NCBI GenBank assembly: GCA_020205615.1
Contig: CM035170.1
Coordinates: 120,351,674-120,415,673, forward strand
From: Panax quinquefolius
Lineage: Eukaryota; Streptophyta; Magnoliopsida; Apiales; Araliaceae
Reading direction: 5' to 3'
DNA: 64,000 nt
Position numbers and translations under genes: made by a program. Positions 1 to 9,862 of this stretch are shown piece by piece (the first letter of the stretch is position 1; each line of letters starts with the position of its first letter). The notes beneath the pieces are model-generated. The model saw only the letters and a list, made by a program, of their open reading frames with translations. It did not search any database and was not told where the DNA came from.

Positions 1-827
1 CATTTTAGTAATGCCTAAGGGTAAAAAGGTAATATGATAAAAATAAATTAAAGAAAAAAAATAAATTCCTTCTAATTTCAACCAGAATCATCTGGAAAAA
101 ACTAAATTTCTTCGACATGATGAGATAAAACCTAAGAACTTATAAATCAACCTCTAGCAAATTCATGACGAACCTCGAATCTCCGCGAGCTCCACCATCA
201 TCGCCCGTGGCCTTCATAATAGTTATGAGTTATCACTGTAGCTATTTTCGTTGAAGAAATTAAACAGGCAAAAAATTACAAGAAAAAAACGAGTCGCGAC
301 CATGCCTTTATAGGTAAGATTATTGCATTTTTGGAGGGTTTTTTGTGGGTAATTTAGGTATATTTCACTCGAAAATTGTAAAGAAACAATGCCCAGTAGT
401 TTTCAAATCTAAATTGGTAGATTTGGGTGTGTTTAAATTAGTTTTTCTAGGGTTTTGGCCACTATGACGAATTTTTGAAAATTTATGACTACTGAGGTTG
501 ATTTGGAGATATTTCCATTCCTTTTATGATAAAAAATTGTTAGAGTACAAAGTCCAATAATTTTCGAATTCAACCAATGTGATTTAGGGGGGTTAAAATT
601 AACTTTTCCCATATTTTTCTCACTATCTTGATAGAGTGATACTTTTCGATTTTTGTTGAGATTTGAGTTTATTTTGATTTAAATTTTTAATTTTGGTTTG
701 AAGTTGAATGTATAGAAAAGTCCCAGAAAACTTATTACTCAACTGGAGTGATATGGATGATTATAAGTCAGAGTATGAACAATGACGGGGTTTTAAAGGA
801 AATTGTTAAATTCACAAAAAAAAATTA
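1..827. other. Intergenic region, no recognised gene
   Basis: No convincing gene is visible. A small GC-rich patch around 145-219 can be read on the minus strand as a 25-codon frame starting MKATGDDGG, with no recognisable homology or splice context. From about 335 to 650 there are two imperfect copies of a unit of roughly 170 bp; both contain an AAAATTGT stretch followed by a related AT-rich segment, so this may be an old tandem duplication or satellite fragment. Confidence 0.4.
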
Positions 828-902
828 TTATTTTCACAATAAAAGTGTCGTTATAGATAACATTGCTATACATCTAGAACGACATTTTTGTTGTGAAAAT
901 AA
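828..902. mobile_element. Short foldback MITE-like palindrome
   Basis: The left arm TTATTTTCACAATAAAAGTG and the right arm (877-902) are near-perfect reverse complements around a loop of about 20 bp. The arms contain GTCGTT and AACGAC. The palindrome is only 75 bp and has no coding capacity. A related foldback, with the same TCGTTATAGAT word, lies at 30848-30945, which supports a small repeat family. No target duplication could be assigned. Confidence 0.5.
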
Positions 903-1157
903 CAAAAGTATTGTGTATTTAACAATTCTCTTTTTTAAAGACTTCTTATACTTTTGACAATTTAATTTGTCCGATGCGAGTTTATTTATGTTCGTAATGG
1001 TGGATTAAGGTAGACCAATAATGGTTTTGCTCATGTTTTGGATGAAAGAAAAAGAATGATGATAAATGTGGTTGGTAATATTTTATGGGTGGTGATCTTG
1101 GTGATTAAAGTGGACGATGAAACTCATGTTTATATATATATATATATATGTATGTAC

Positions 1158-2666
1158 GAAGCGATCCATAGCATCTATATGTTATGGGTTAAAAAGTGGC
1201 ATATAGGCCGTATTCTATCAGAAGTTCTAACTCCTACTAGCGGACGTTTAAAGTAAAAGTTCCGGACAATTTTGCCCCTCCTGACTGAAAGTATAGGCTA
1301 CACGACTTAAAGTAAAACAGCATGGTCCGCTAGTATTACTAGCGGATGGAAAACAGTAGGCTCATATTGACCAAGACAGAGACACAAGACAGAGACAAAA
1401 AGTACCGTAACAGTAGGTTCATGGTCCGCTAGTAATACTAGCGGATGGAAGACAGTAGCAATATGGTCATTCCTGTTATAAATAGATTACACAAGAATAT
1501 GGCAATATTTGATAACTTAATTCATGAACTAAGCTTTTTGGCTGCACTTTTGGTTGATGATCGGTGGTTTCATGGGATCCAATTATTTTTAATATGCTTG
1601 CACAGCCTGAGCAATTGAGAGCATATTGCTCAATGTATCCACTAAATTAAATTACATTGTGAAATTCATGTAGGTTGTTTTGCTTATGATTACAAGCCAA
1701 AACACTTATGTATTTTGACTATCTTGCCTAAAGAAAAAAAAAAGTATCAAGTATCTTACTGTCTTACATGTTACGTCTGGTTTCTTATTTTTACTTTTTA
1801 ATTGCAGGAGTTGCTCATCTCTGTGGCCACCTTGGAGTTTTCGGATGGGAGAGCAGAGATAGCAGAAGTATCAAAATGTGTAGGCGATGTGAGTGTTTGT
1901 AAATATTAGTTTGATGTGCAAGATGATTCTTCTTCCTGCTCTGTAAGCTTCTCCTAATTTGTCGCTGGGTGTATAGTGCATGAAAGGCATCTTGATCTCA
2001 TCTAAATATCTTCAATATGTGATCCTGTTTATTATTTTGTTCGCTGAAACCTGTTGGTGAGCAGTGTGCACACTTAAATATATAGGTGGTAAAATTTTGA
2101 ATAGTAGGCGGTATAGGCTATAGCATAATGCAGAGCAGATATATATTTAATTGATGATCTTTTCCTTAAAAGTTCTATTAAATTATACACCAAGCAGCTT
2201 CAGATATGGCACTAGATTGGTGTTGGTCAGTGTATTGCATCATGTTTTATTTCATTTTCCTATTATTCTTTATCAAACAAATAAAAACTTCTACATAGTT
2301 TCCTATAGTTAACATATCAACTTTATTTTTAAAATTTGAGACTAACGAAAAGGAAACTATTGACAGGGTTATAGAATTTATTTTGTTGCTGGTAAAGTGA
2401 AGATGGGTTCTGACCATTTTACAAATTGTGATGATGCCTACTGTTTTCCATCCGCTAGAAGTACTAGCGGACCATGCTGTTTTACTTGAAGTCGTGTAGC
2501 CTATACTTTCAGTCAGGAGGGGCAAAATTGTCCGGACATTTTACTTTAAACGTCCGCTAGTAATACTAGCGGACAAGGAGTTAGAACTTCCCCTAGATAA
2601 AAACGAACGGAATACAGTCTATATGCCACTTTTAACTCATAGCATATAGATGCTATGGATCGCTCC
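1158..2666. mobile_element. Pack-MULE-like element with long terminal inverted repeats
   Basis: The two ends are inverted repeats of about 205 and 231 bp (1158-1362 and 2436-2666), opening GAAGCGATCC on the left and GGAGCGATCC on the inverted right. They contain the shared palindromic word CCGCTAGTA..TACTAGCGG. The left arm carries an extra partial copy of that word around 1421-1455. Both ends abut TA microsatellites (1129-1149, 2669-2692), so no unambiguous target duplication can be read. The interior has no transposase but holds what looks like the last exon of a gene plus its 3' untranslated region. Long inverted ends with a captured gene fragment are typical of Pack-MULEs; a (TA)n-associated MITE-type element is the alternative. 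Confidence 0.6.
1808..1909 (+). pseudogene. Captured terminal exon of an unidentified gene
   Basis: A pyrimidine-rich stretch ending ATTGCAG immediately precedes an open frame of 33 codons and a TAG. It begins ELLISVATLEFSD and ends GDVSVCKY. Base composition and frame are exon-like and contrast with the AT-rich surroundings. The following 250 bp resemble a 3' untranslated region. It lies between the two inverted ends of a transposon, with no upstream exon in the element, so it is inferred to be a captured fragment and not a working gene. I do not recognise the parent protein. Confidence 0.45.
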
Positions 2667-2693
2667 CCTATATATATATATATATATATATAC

Positions 2694-2919
2694 ACGGTAA
2701 GGATCAAGAGTATTCTCCTTAAATAACATTCCGCCTTAAATAGCATTCTTTTATCAAAACAACGTAGTTTTGGAGGGACGCGATGGCATTTTTGTAAAAA
2801 CAATGTCACCGCGTATTTACAAAAATGCCACTGCGTCCCTCCAAACTACTTTATTTTGATAAAAGAATGTTATTTAAGGCGGAATGCTATTTAAGAAGAA
2901 TGCTCATGATCCTGACCGT
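2694..2919. mobile_element. Foldback MITE bordering TA microsatellites
   Basis: This is a 226-bp near-perfect palindrome. The left arm starts ACGGTAAGGATC, and the right arm, read in reverse complement, starts ACGGTCAGGATC. The arms share TTAAATA.CATTCCGCCTTAAA and GGAGGGACGC. A (TA)n tract lies directly on each side (2669-2692 and 2919-2933), so it was probably inserted into a TA microsatellite or brought one with it. It has no coding capacity. Insertion into (TA)n is known for some plant MITEs such as rice Micron; membership here is inference. Confidence 0.7.
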
Positions 2920-2933
2920 ATATATATATATAT

Positions 2934-3282
2934 GATGATCGATCGGTCAGGACTCTCGGACCGATCAAAATCTTAACAATTTTTTTTTCAAATAACTAAA
3001 AAAAAATATTTAATATTTTATGGAATCGAATTTTTCCATAATCTGATATTTTGGGCGTGTTTTGAATACCTATACTGCAAAAATGGTGACATGATGATGC
3101 ATCGTATGCATACATGTTATGTTATAACGCACTCCAAATCACACCCAAAACAACGTATTATGAAAAATTTCAATTTATAATATTTTTTTTATTTTTTTTA
3201 ATGTGTTTTAAAAAAAAAACCAAAAAAAAAAGAAGATTGGATTTTAAACCGGACAGGATCCGGTATATATATATCGGGAATA
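2934..3282. other. Intergenic AT-rich stretch
   Basis: Contains homopolymeric A and T runs and a short imperfect repeat of the word GATCGGTCAGGA/GGACCGATC near 2939-2967. No gene or element boundary is recognised. Confidence 0.35.
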
Positions 3283-3411
3283 TGGAGGTACACAGTCGTA
3301 TAACTTTTAAAGTTACACGGTCTACGATCGTAGAGTGAATTCACAAATCGTAGAGTGACTACTCTACGATCGTAAGCAAATGTAACTTTAAAAAGTTACA
3401 CTATGACTTCC

Positions 3412-3412
<1 letters not shown>
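3283..3412. mobile_element. Foldback MITE with TACGATCGTA core
   Basis: The left arm (TGGAGGTACACAGTCGTATA) and the inverted right arm (TGGAAGTCATAGTGTAAC) pair over about 50 bp. The inner part repeats the palindrome CTACGATCGTAG around 3322 and 3361. A short TA tract precedes it, and a long CA/TA microsatellite follows directly. It is 130 bp and non-coding. This is the second foldback in the first 3.5 kb to border TA repeats. Confidence 0.6.

Positions 3413-3416
<4 letters not shown>

Positions 3417-3486
<70 letters not shown>
3417..3486. repeat. Compound (AC)n(AT)n microsatellite
   Basis: About 18 uninterrupted AC units pass directly into about 17 AT units. It abuts the right edge of the foldback MITE. 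Likely length-variable. Confidence 0.95.
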
Positions 3487-3491
<5 letters not shown>

Positions 3492-3596
3492 CATTGAAAT
3501 GATAGGTAGATTTTTTTTTTTTACACAGGCATTTTATTTTCCATGTATGAGGGACATATTATCAATTTACGATGTGGCATTTTAATTGGATATTAG

Positions 3597-3706
3597 TGAA
3601 AAAAATTAATAGTTTAATAATCTGATTGAAAAAATTAAAATTCAATCTTTGAAATAAAAAAATAATCAATAATTGAGGGTATTAATTTATATTTAAGGCT
3701 ATAAAA
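3597..3706. mobile_element. Relic of a MULE terminal inverted repeat
   Basis: This stretch matches the right end of the MULE at 27299-28558. Shared words include AATAGTTTAATAATCT.ATTGA and ACTAATTTATATTTAAG-like sequence (here ATTAATTTATATTTAAGGCT). No partner end is visible nearby, so it is a solo or degraded end of the same Mutator-like family. Confidence 0.55.
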
Positions 3707-3888
3707 AAAATAGATTTTATGAGGTTGTTTAATGTTATGCATTTTTTAAGGCTTTATTTTTTGTAAGCTCTGTATTACTTCAAAGTTAAATTAATATATA
3801 TCAATTGTGTGAGTTTATATTTTCTTCTTGTTATCATGATTTATTTATTTATTTTGAAGTTTGTATTGCAAGAAGTGAAATTTATTAA

Positions 3889-6557
3889 TGTAAGACCCCG
3901 AAAATTTTTTAAATAAAAAGGAATTTCCTTTATTTATTATTTTGAAATAGTAAGGGTTGATTTGATTAATGTGGATAGTTAGGGGTTAAATACGCAAATA
4001 TTTTAAAATAAGCAAGTAGTTATAAAATATTCATTGTTGTTGGGGAATATTCGTTTGGTCGTGGAATATTAAATGCTTTTGGGAATATTAAATGATTGAC
4101 GCAGTAAACCATGTGTGGGCCCCATAACTTGAAAGCGATTGGATGAAGAAAACGCACAAATATAAATTAGTTAAAAATAACTGGCGTAGTTATTACTGAA
4201 TTAAGATTGTTGGAATACCCGGTGGTTAAAATACAAGATGTACGCATTGTTGAACAAGAAGACACGCAGTATTGCATCAATTATTGATCCTTACGTAAGA
4301 AAGGCACTACTCAATAATTGTTACGATAATTCTTATTCGATATTTTATTTTATTGATTCAATAATTCTCTGCGTTGATATTTTATATTATTGTTGTTCAA
4401 TAATTGTCACACCGCATTATCTCCATTATCGGATCAATAATTCATATTATTTAAATAATATTATTAGATAGCATTATTGGCAATGTCTAGAAAGTTCATC
4501 GAGGAGAGGTTTGGTCACCTAATTGCGCCATGAGTGAAGAAATTCTTATTGGAAAGCCCTCTCTCTGAAGGAGCGACTGGTTGTCATAAATGTGATTCTA
4601 TAATATTATTTGTGAATAATTAATTATTGATTTATATGATAAGAAAATATTTATAAATGATGGATTTATTTGTTTTATGTGGTTATAATTGAATGATTTA
4701 ATGTTGAGGTGTTTTATCGTATTTTTTGCCGGAATGGAGGTATTAAAAAATCAAATCAGTATTTTTACGTATATATTGTGTGAGTTATAATTTTTAATCC
4801 GACCGTTGGATCGTTGTAATTTTGGATATATTATACATACATAAGTTGAGTATATGTCCACAAATTTTGAACCGTTAAAATGAGCGAATGATTTGTTATG
4901 AATTTTAAGAGGTGGCTGATTAGGAAATTAGGGTTATAATTGATTTTGGTGGAAAATTCTAGAATTGAGTGGGCCCCACTTGTGGTTGGTGAAAAATGTT
5001 CTGAATTTTATTTAAAATGTGGTGGGTGGCAATAGTAGCGAGTGTAAAGCCATCAGTGAATTGGTCAAGTCTGCTTGAGCGTCTTAACATTTTTCTATAA
5101 ATAGAGGGCTATGTTAGAATTGAAAATCACACCGAAACAAAGTTTTCTTTTTTTCTCTCTATATTATTGAGCGTATTTTGTGAGTATTTAGATACTTTGA
5201 GAGTTCTTTGTTGGTCTACAAGTTTCATTCAAAGATCACTTGAGCCTTTCCTTCCAAGAAATCTTGATTCTTTGAGGTAAGGGATATTATTTTTTCAGAA
5301 TGATATTATTTCTTCAATATCATTATCTTTGAAATGTTGATCTGAAGTTTTTATCAAATTTGGAATTTTTTCATGTCGGGTTCTTATTCATGAGTTCTTA
5401 TTCATGAGTTACTATTCACGAGTTCTTATTCACGAGTCTTATTCATGAAGCGTGAAAATGTTTTTTTTGTGGAATTTCTATCTTTTGGTGTCTGAGATTC
5501 TTATTCACGATACTAAGACTTTATTCACGTATACAAAGACTATTCACCTAGAAAAATAAAATTTCTTCTTTTCGGTCAAAATATCTATTCGGATACTAGC
5601 TTTGATTGTATCCATGTTTTGATCATTCTTGAATTTTACACCACTATGATTATTTTTGAGGTATTGTTGGACATGGATAAAACAAAGTACGAATCCTTAA
5701 TCCTTAATCCTTGTCATTTTGTTTCAATTGGATTCGTTCTTTAAAAATATTTTTCATCATCCTCGGTCTTAAATTATGATATTATTGAATATCTTTGGCA
5801 CAGTAAGCAAAGATGAATGATTTTTGAAGAATATCTTTGCTTTTGTAGAGTGCAAAGATGAAAGCGGTGTTTAAATGAACACGACCGGTGATGAATATCT
5901 TTGGCCTTTAGTGCAAAGATGAGCAGTGTTGAGATGAACATGACCGATTGATGAATATTTTTGGCACATGTAGTGCAAAGATGAATATTTGATTTGAGAT
6001 GAATATTGATTGATGTTACTGAGGATAAAATATTGATGATGGATCTATTAAATTCATAGATTATAGTAGATTTCATTCTCTACGTAACTCTTACATGAAT
6101 TATTATTTTTCCGCTGCGAATATTGATCCAAACTTGTTATCTCATTATATTCTATCGATTTTTCCTTGTTGGAGACTAACGATAATTTGTTGTATATTAT
6201 CTTAGTCATAATATTCTTTCTTCGGGCTAGTTGAGCTCACCCTTTTCCTTGTTGTTCCATTTTTCTTCTCGGGAGGCGAGAATGTAGCGAAAGTCTTAGT
6301 CGGGTATGGAATGAAGGTTCTAGAGAGAGTTGTTTAGTAGTCCTCACCATTTTGTAAAATAATGTATCAATAAATGTGATGAGGATTTATTTGAGTATAG
6401 ATATTATCAGAAGATAATATTTGTATTTAAACTCATTAATTATATATTGTCGTATTTCACACGACATTTGTATTAATGAAGTTGTAGTTTGCTTCTTGTA
6501 CCATGTATTTGGCGACTCAGAATGGGTGTTGTGTATACCTATTTTGGGGGCGTCACA
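3889..6557 (+). mobile_element. Solo LTR, family A (Ty3/gypsy)
   Basis: A complete LTR of 2669 bp beginning TGTAAGACCCCG and ending GGGGGCGTCACA, flanked by a perfect 5-bp target duplication ATTAA (3884-3888 and 6558-6562). No primer site or internal region follows, so it is a solo LTR left by recombination between two LTRs. It contains a TATA box (CTATAAATAG, 5095-5104), a splice-donor-like GAG/GTAAGG at 5274-5281, a cluster of ATTCATGAGTT-type short repeats (5384-5460), and the ATCTTTG/CAAAGAT hairpin units at about 5788-5985. Close relatives are the LTRs at 6656, 23769, 47407, 47380 and 53801. No reading frame inside is credible. Confidence 0.93.
5788..5985 (+). repeat. Hairpin-unit cluster in the family A LTR
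   Basis: Four or five loosely spaced copies of a unit reading ATATCTTTGGC(N)GTAGTGCAAAGATGA. Each has a 7-bp inverted repeat ATCTTTG/CAAAGAT around a loop of about 10 bp. The cluster lies about 700 bp downstream of the LTR TATA box, so it would be in the transcribed leader. The same units occur in the other A LTRs and are expanded into arrays in family B. Confidence 0.75.
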
Positions 6558-6655
6558 ATTAATATTGTAATTGAGAAATTCTTAATATTAATGGAATGTA
6601 TAATTCGTCTGTACTTGTATTAATATCATTCTAAATGAAAATGTCCATCTCATAA

Positions 6656-9440
6656 TGTAAGACCCCGAAATTTTTAAATAAAAAGGAATTTCCTTTATTT
6701 ATTATTTTGAAATAGTAAGGGTTGATTTGATTAATGTGGATAGTTAAGGGTTAAATACGCAAATATTTCAAAATAAGCAAGTGGTTATAAAATATTCATT
6801 ATCGTTGGGAATATTCGTTTGGTCGTGGAATATTCAGATCTGTTTGGGAATATTCGTGCGTGTGGCCTTGACCATGTATGTGGGCCCCATAACGGAAAGC
6901 GATTGGATGAAGAAAGCGACAAATATAAGTTGTTTTTAAATAATGGCGTAGTTATTGTTACCAATTAATCTTGTTGGAATACCCAAATTGGTTAAAACAC
7001 ACTAATACGCGTTGTTGAAAGCGATTACATTGCAGTATTGCACCAATTATTGATTCTTACGTGAAGAAGGCACTTTACTCGATAATGTTTACGATAATTC
7101 TTCGCTCAAATATTTTATTGAGTTAATAATTGCTGCGTTGATATTTTATATTCTTTGTTGTTTGATAATTGTCATTACAAAGATTTTTCATTATCGAAGC
7201 AATAATTCATATTATCTGAATAATATTATTAGATAACATTATTGGCAATGTCTAGAAAGTTCGTCTAAGGAGAGGTTTGGTCACCTAATTGCGCCGCCGA
7301 AGAAGAAGAAATTCTTATTCGAAAGCCCCTCTTTCCAGGAGGCGCACGGTTGTCAATATTGTGATTACGTAATATTATTTGTGAATAATTAATTATTGAT
7401 TTATATGATGAGGAAAATATTGATTTTATGTGGATATAGATGGAGAAAATTTTTAAAATGACAATTGTTGAAAATTAATATTTTATCTTTTACGATAAAA
7501 TAATTCAATTAAATATATTATTTTAATAATATATTAACGGTGATATTTTTTTACGAATAATGGGATATATGAGTATACGAGGAGGAAGAGTATTTTTGTT
7601 GCAATAAATGTTTAAAACAAGTTAAACATGTCGGTGGACCCCATTTATTGGTGAAATTTGATTATAGCTTGTAAAATCGTCCAGTTTATGGATTTTTGGT
7701 CAATTTCTATTTGGAATTTGGAAAAACTTTCTTACGCAAAGTTGTAGAGAATTGAAATTCCTATAAAAACTCGTGAGATTCGAATTTTCTGATGAAAAGG
7801 CTATTTATTATGAATTATTGAAGTTCAAGCTCAAAATAATTGATTTTTGTAAGTTTTAATTATTTATTTTATGAAAAACGTTTTTATCATTTTTTCTAGA
7901 AGGTTGGCATGTGGGAAATGTTGGGATCTGATTTCCAAAGAGGCGAGGAAATTTATTAATAATAATATATTTTATTAAATTTTCGCTTTTTTGTTCTAAG
8001 CATTTTCCTATAAATAGGGTCTTAGGTTAGAATTGAAAATCACAATTAAAGCTGAAGTTTTCTCTCTATATTTTCGAGCGTATTCTTGTGAGTATTTTGA
8101 GTATACTTTGAGTATTGCTAGGCGGTGCAAGTTCCCTTCAAAGACTATATTCTATTATTCTAAATCTTGATCTTTCGAGGTAAGGGATATTATTTTTTTC
8201 GTAATGATATTATTTCTTCAATATCATTATCTTTGAAATGTTGATCTGAAGTTTTTATCAAATTTGGAACTTTTTCATGTATGGGGTTACTTATTCATGG
8301 GTTCTTATTCATGAGTTACTATTCACGATTCTTATTCATGAGATTCTTATTCACGAGTCTTATTCACGTAAGCGTGAAGATGTTTTTTTTGGAATTTTTA
8401 TCTTTTGGTGTGAGATACTTATTCACGATATAAGACTTTATTCACGATACAAAGACTTATTCACGATACTGGTATTATTCACCAAAAAATAAAATTTCTT
8501 CTTTTCGTCTAAAACATCTATTACGGATACTAACTCGATTGTATCCATGTTTTGATCATTCTTGAATTTTACACCACTATGATTATTTTTGAGGTATTTT
8601 TGGGCGTGGATAAAACCAAGTACGAATCCTTAATCCTTAATCCTTGTCATTTTGTTTCTTTGGATTCGTTTATTTAAAAAATATTTTCATCATCCTCAAT
8701 CTTAAATGATGATATTATGGAATATCTTTGGCACCGTAGTGCAAAGATGAATGATTTCTTAAGAATATCTTTGGGCCTGTAGTGCAAAGATGAATGATTC
8801 TGAAGAATATCTTTGGCCCGTAGTGCAAAGATGAGCAGTGTTTAAATGAACATGACCCAGTGATGAATATCTTTGGCTCTGTAGTGTAAAGATGAATATT
8901 TGATTCGGATGTATATTGATTGATGTTACAGGGATAAAAGATGAGCGATGAACTTTTAAATTCATACATAGAAGATAGTAGTTTGCATTCTCTACTTAAC
9001 TATTCTAATGAATTATTATTTCATTTGCGAATATTGATTTAAAATTTGTTGTCTATTGTATTCTATTATATTTTTCCTGTTGAAGACTAACGATAATTTG
9101 TTGTATATTATCTTAGTCATAATATTCTTCTTGAGCTAGTTGAGCTCACCCTTTTCTTTTTGTTCCATTTTTCTCGGGAGGCGAGAATATAAGCGAAAGT
9201 ACGCAGTCGGGGTATGGAATGAAGGTTTTAGAAAAGGGTTGTTTAGTAGTCCTCACCATTTTGTAAAATAATGTATCAATAAATGTGATGAGGATTTATT
9301 TGAGTATAGATATTATCAGAAGATAATATTTGTATTTAAACTCACAGTTTTTCTTGTTGTAATAATAAAGTTGTAGTTGTTTCGCACCATGTATTGACAA
9401 CTCGGAATGGGTGATGTATACCTATTTTGGGGGCGTCGCG
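6656..9440 (+). repeat. 5' LTR of the family A element
   Basis: About 2785 bp. TATA box CTATAAATAG at 8008-8017, donor-like GAG/GTAAGG near 8178, ATTCATGAG-type repeats at about 8290-8480, hairpin units at about 8728-8900, and a polyadenylation-type AATAAA in TAATAATAAAGTTGTAG near 9362. Its end reads GCGTCGCGG where other A LTRs read GCGTCACA; the primer site follows immediately. Compared with the 3' LTR at 23769, differences lie in small patches. Confidence 0.88.
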
Positions 9441-9442
9441 GT

Positions 9443-9453
9443 TGGTATCGAGC
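9443..9453 (+). other. Primer binding site, initiator tRNA-Met type
   Basis: TGGTATCGAGC directly follows the 5' LTR. The usual plant gypsy/copia site is TGGTATCAGAGC, complementary to initiator tRNA-Met; this version lacks one base. The same variant occurs after the B LTRs (14493, 19463) and the C LTR (37875), so it is a family trait and not a private mutation. Confidence 0.85.
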
Positions 9454-9607
9454 TTAGGGATATGATCTCTGGCGGAGATCGGGGAATAGAACTAGGAGGA
9501 GGCGAGTAAATCCTTCGCTAGTGTGTCCTACCTAAGCTTATTTGTTAGTTGGTCAAGATATATAGGGATATTATGTGATATATTGATTTCTTAATTAACC
9601 CTTTTTT

Positions 9608-9862
9608 ATGGCGACAAGATTTGAGAATGTCGATTGAGAATATTAACAATGGAAATGAGACCGTGGAGATGCTCTGTACTCACCAACGAGGAGAGCGTCT
9701 GCAACAGTTGGCAATGTTCCTCCCGTGAACAACACCATTGAGATGATGATGAGCGAGGGGATGTTTAAAAGTTTTTGCGGTTCATGCAAAATCGACGAGG
9801 AAACTCGTGTTCAAAATCTGAGGAGAAATGATAGCAATTCACGGGTTATCACATGACAATTC
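9608..9862 (+). pseudogene. gag, N-terminal fragment (family A)
   Basis: A frame beginning MATRFENVD follows the leader at the usual gag position. It is broken by stops after nine residues and again later; further on, MMMSEGMFKSFCGSC and EETRVQNLRRN can be read. Family C has a matching start (MAKFENIHDG at 38060), supporting a shared gag start. The frame is cut at 9862 where a family B LTR begins, and the sequence that resumes at 19740 is the later part of gag. The middle of gag (probably a few hundred bases) is missing. Confidence 0.6.

Noticed and set aside
3403..3585. Reading frame over the CA/TA microsatellite
   Set aside because: His-Thr and Tyr-Ile repeats are only the translation of the dinucleotide tracts.
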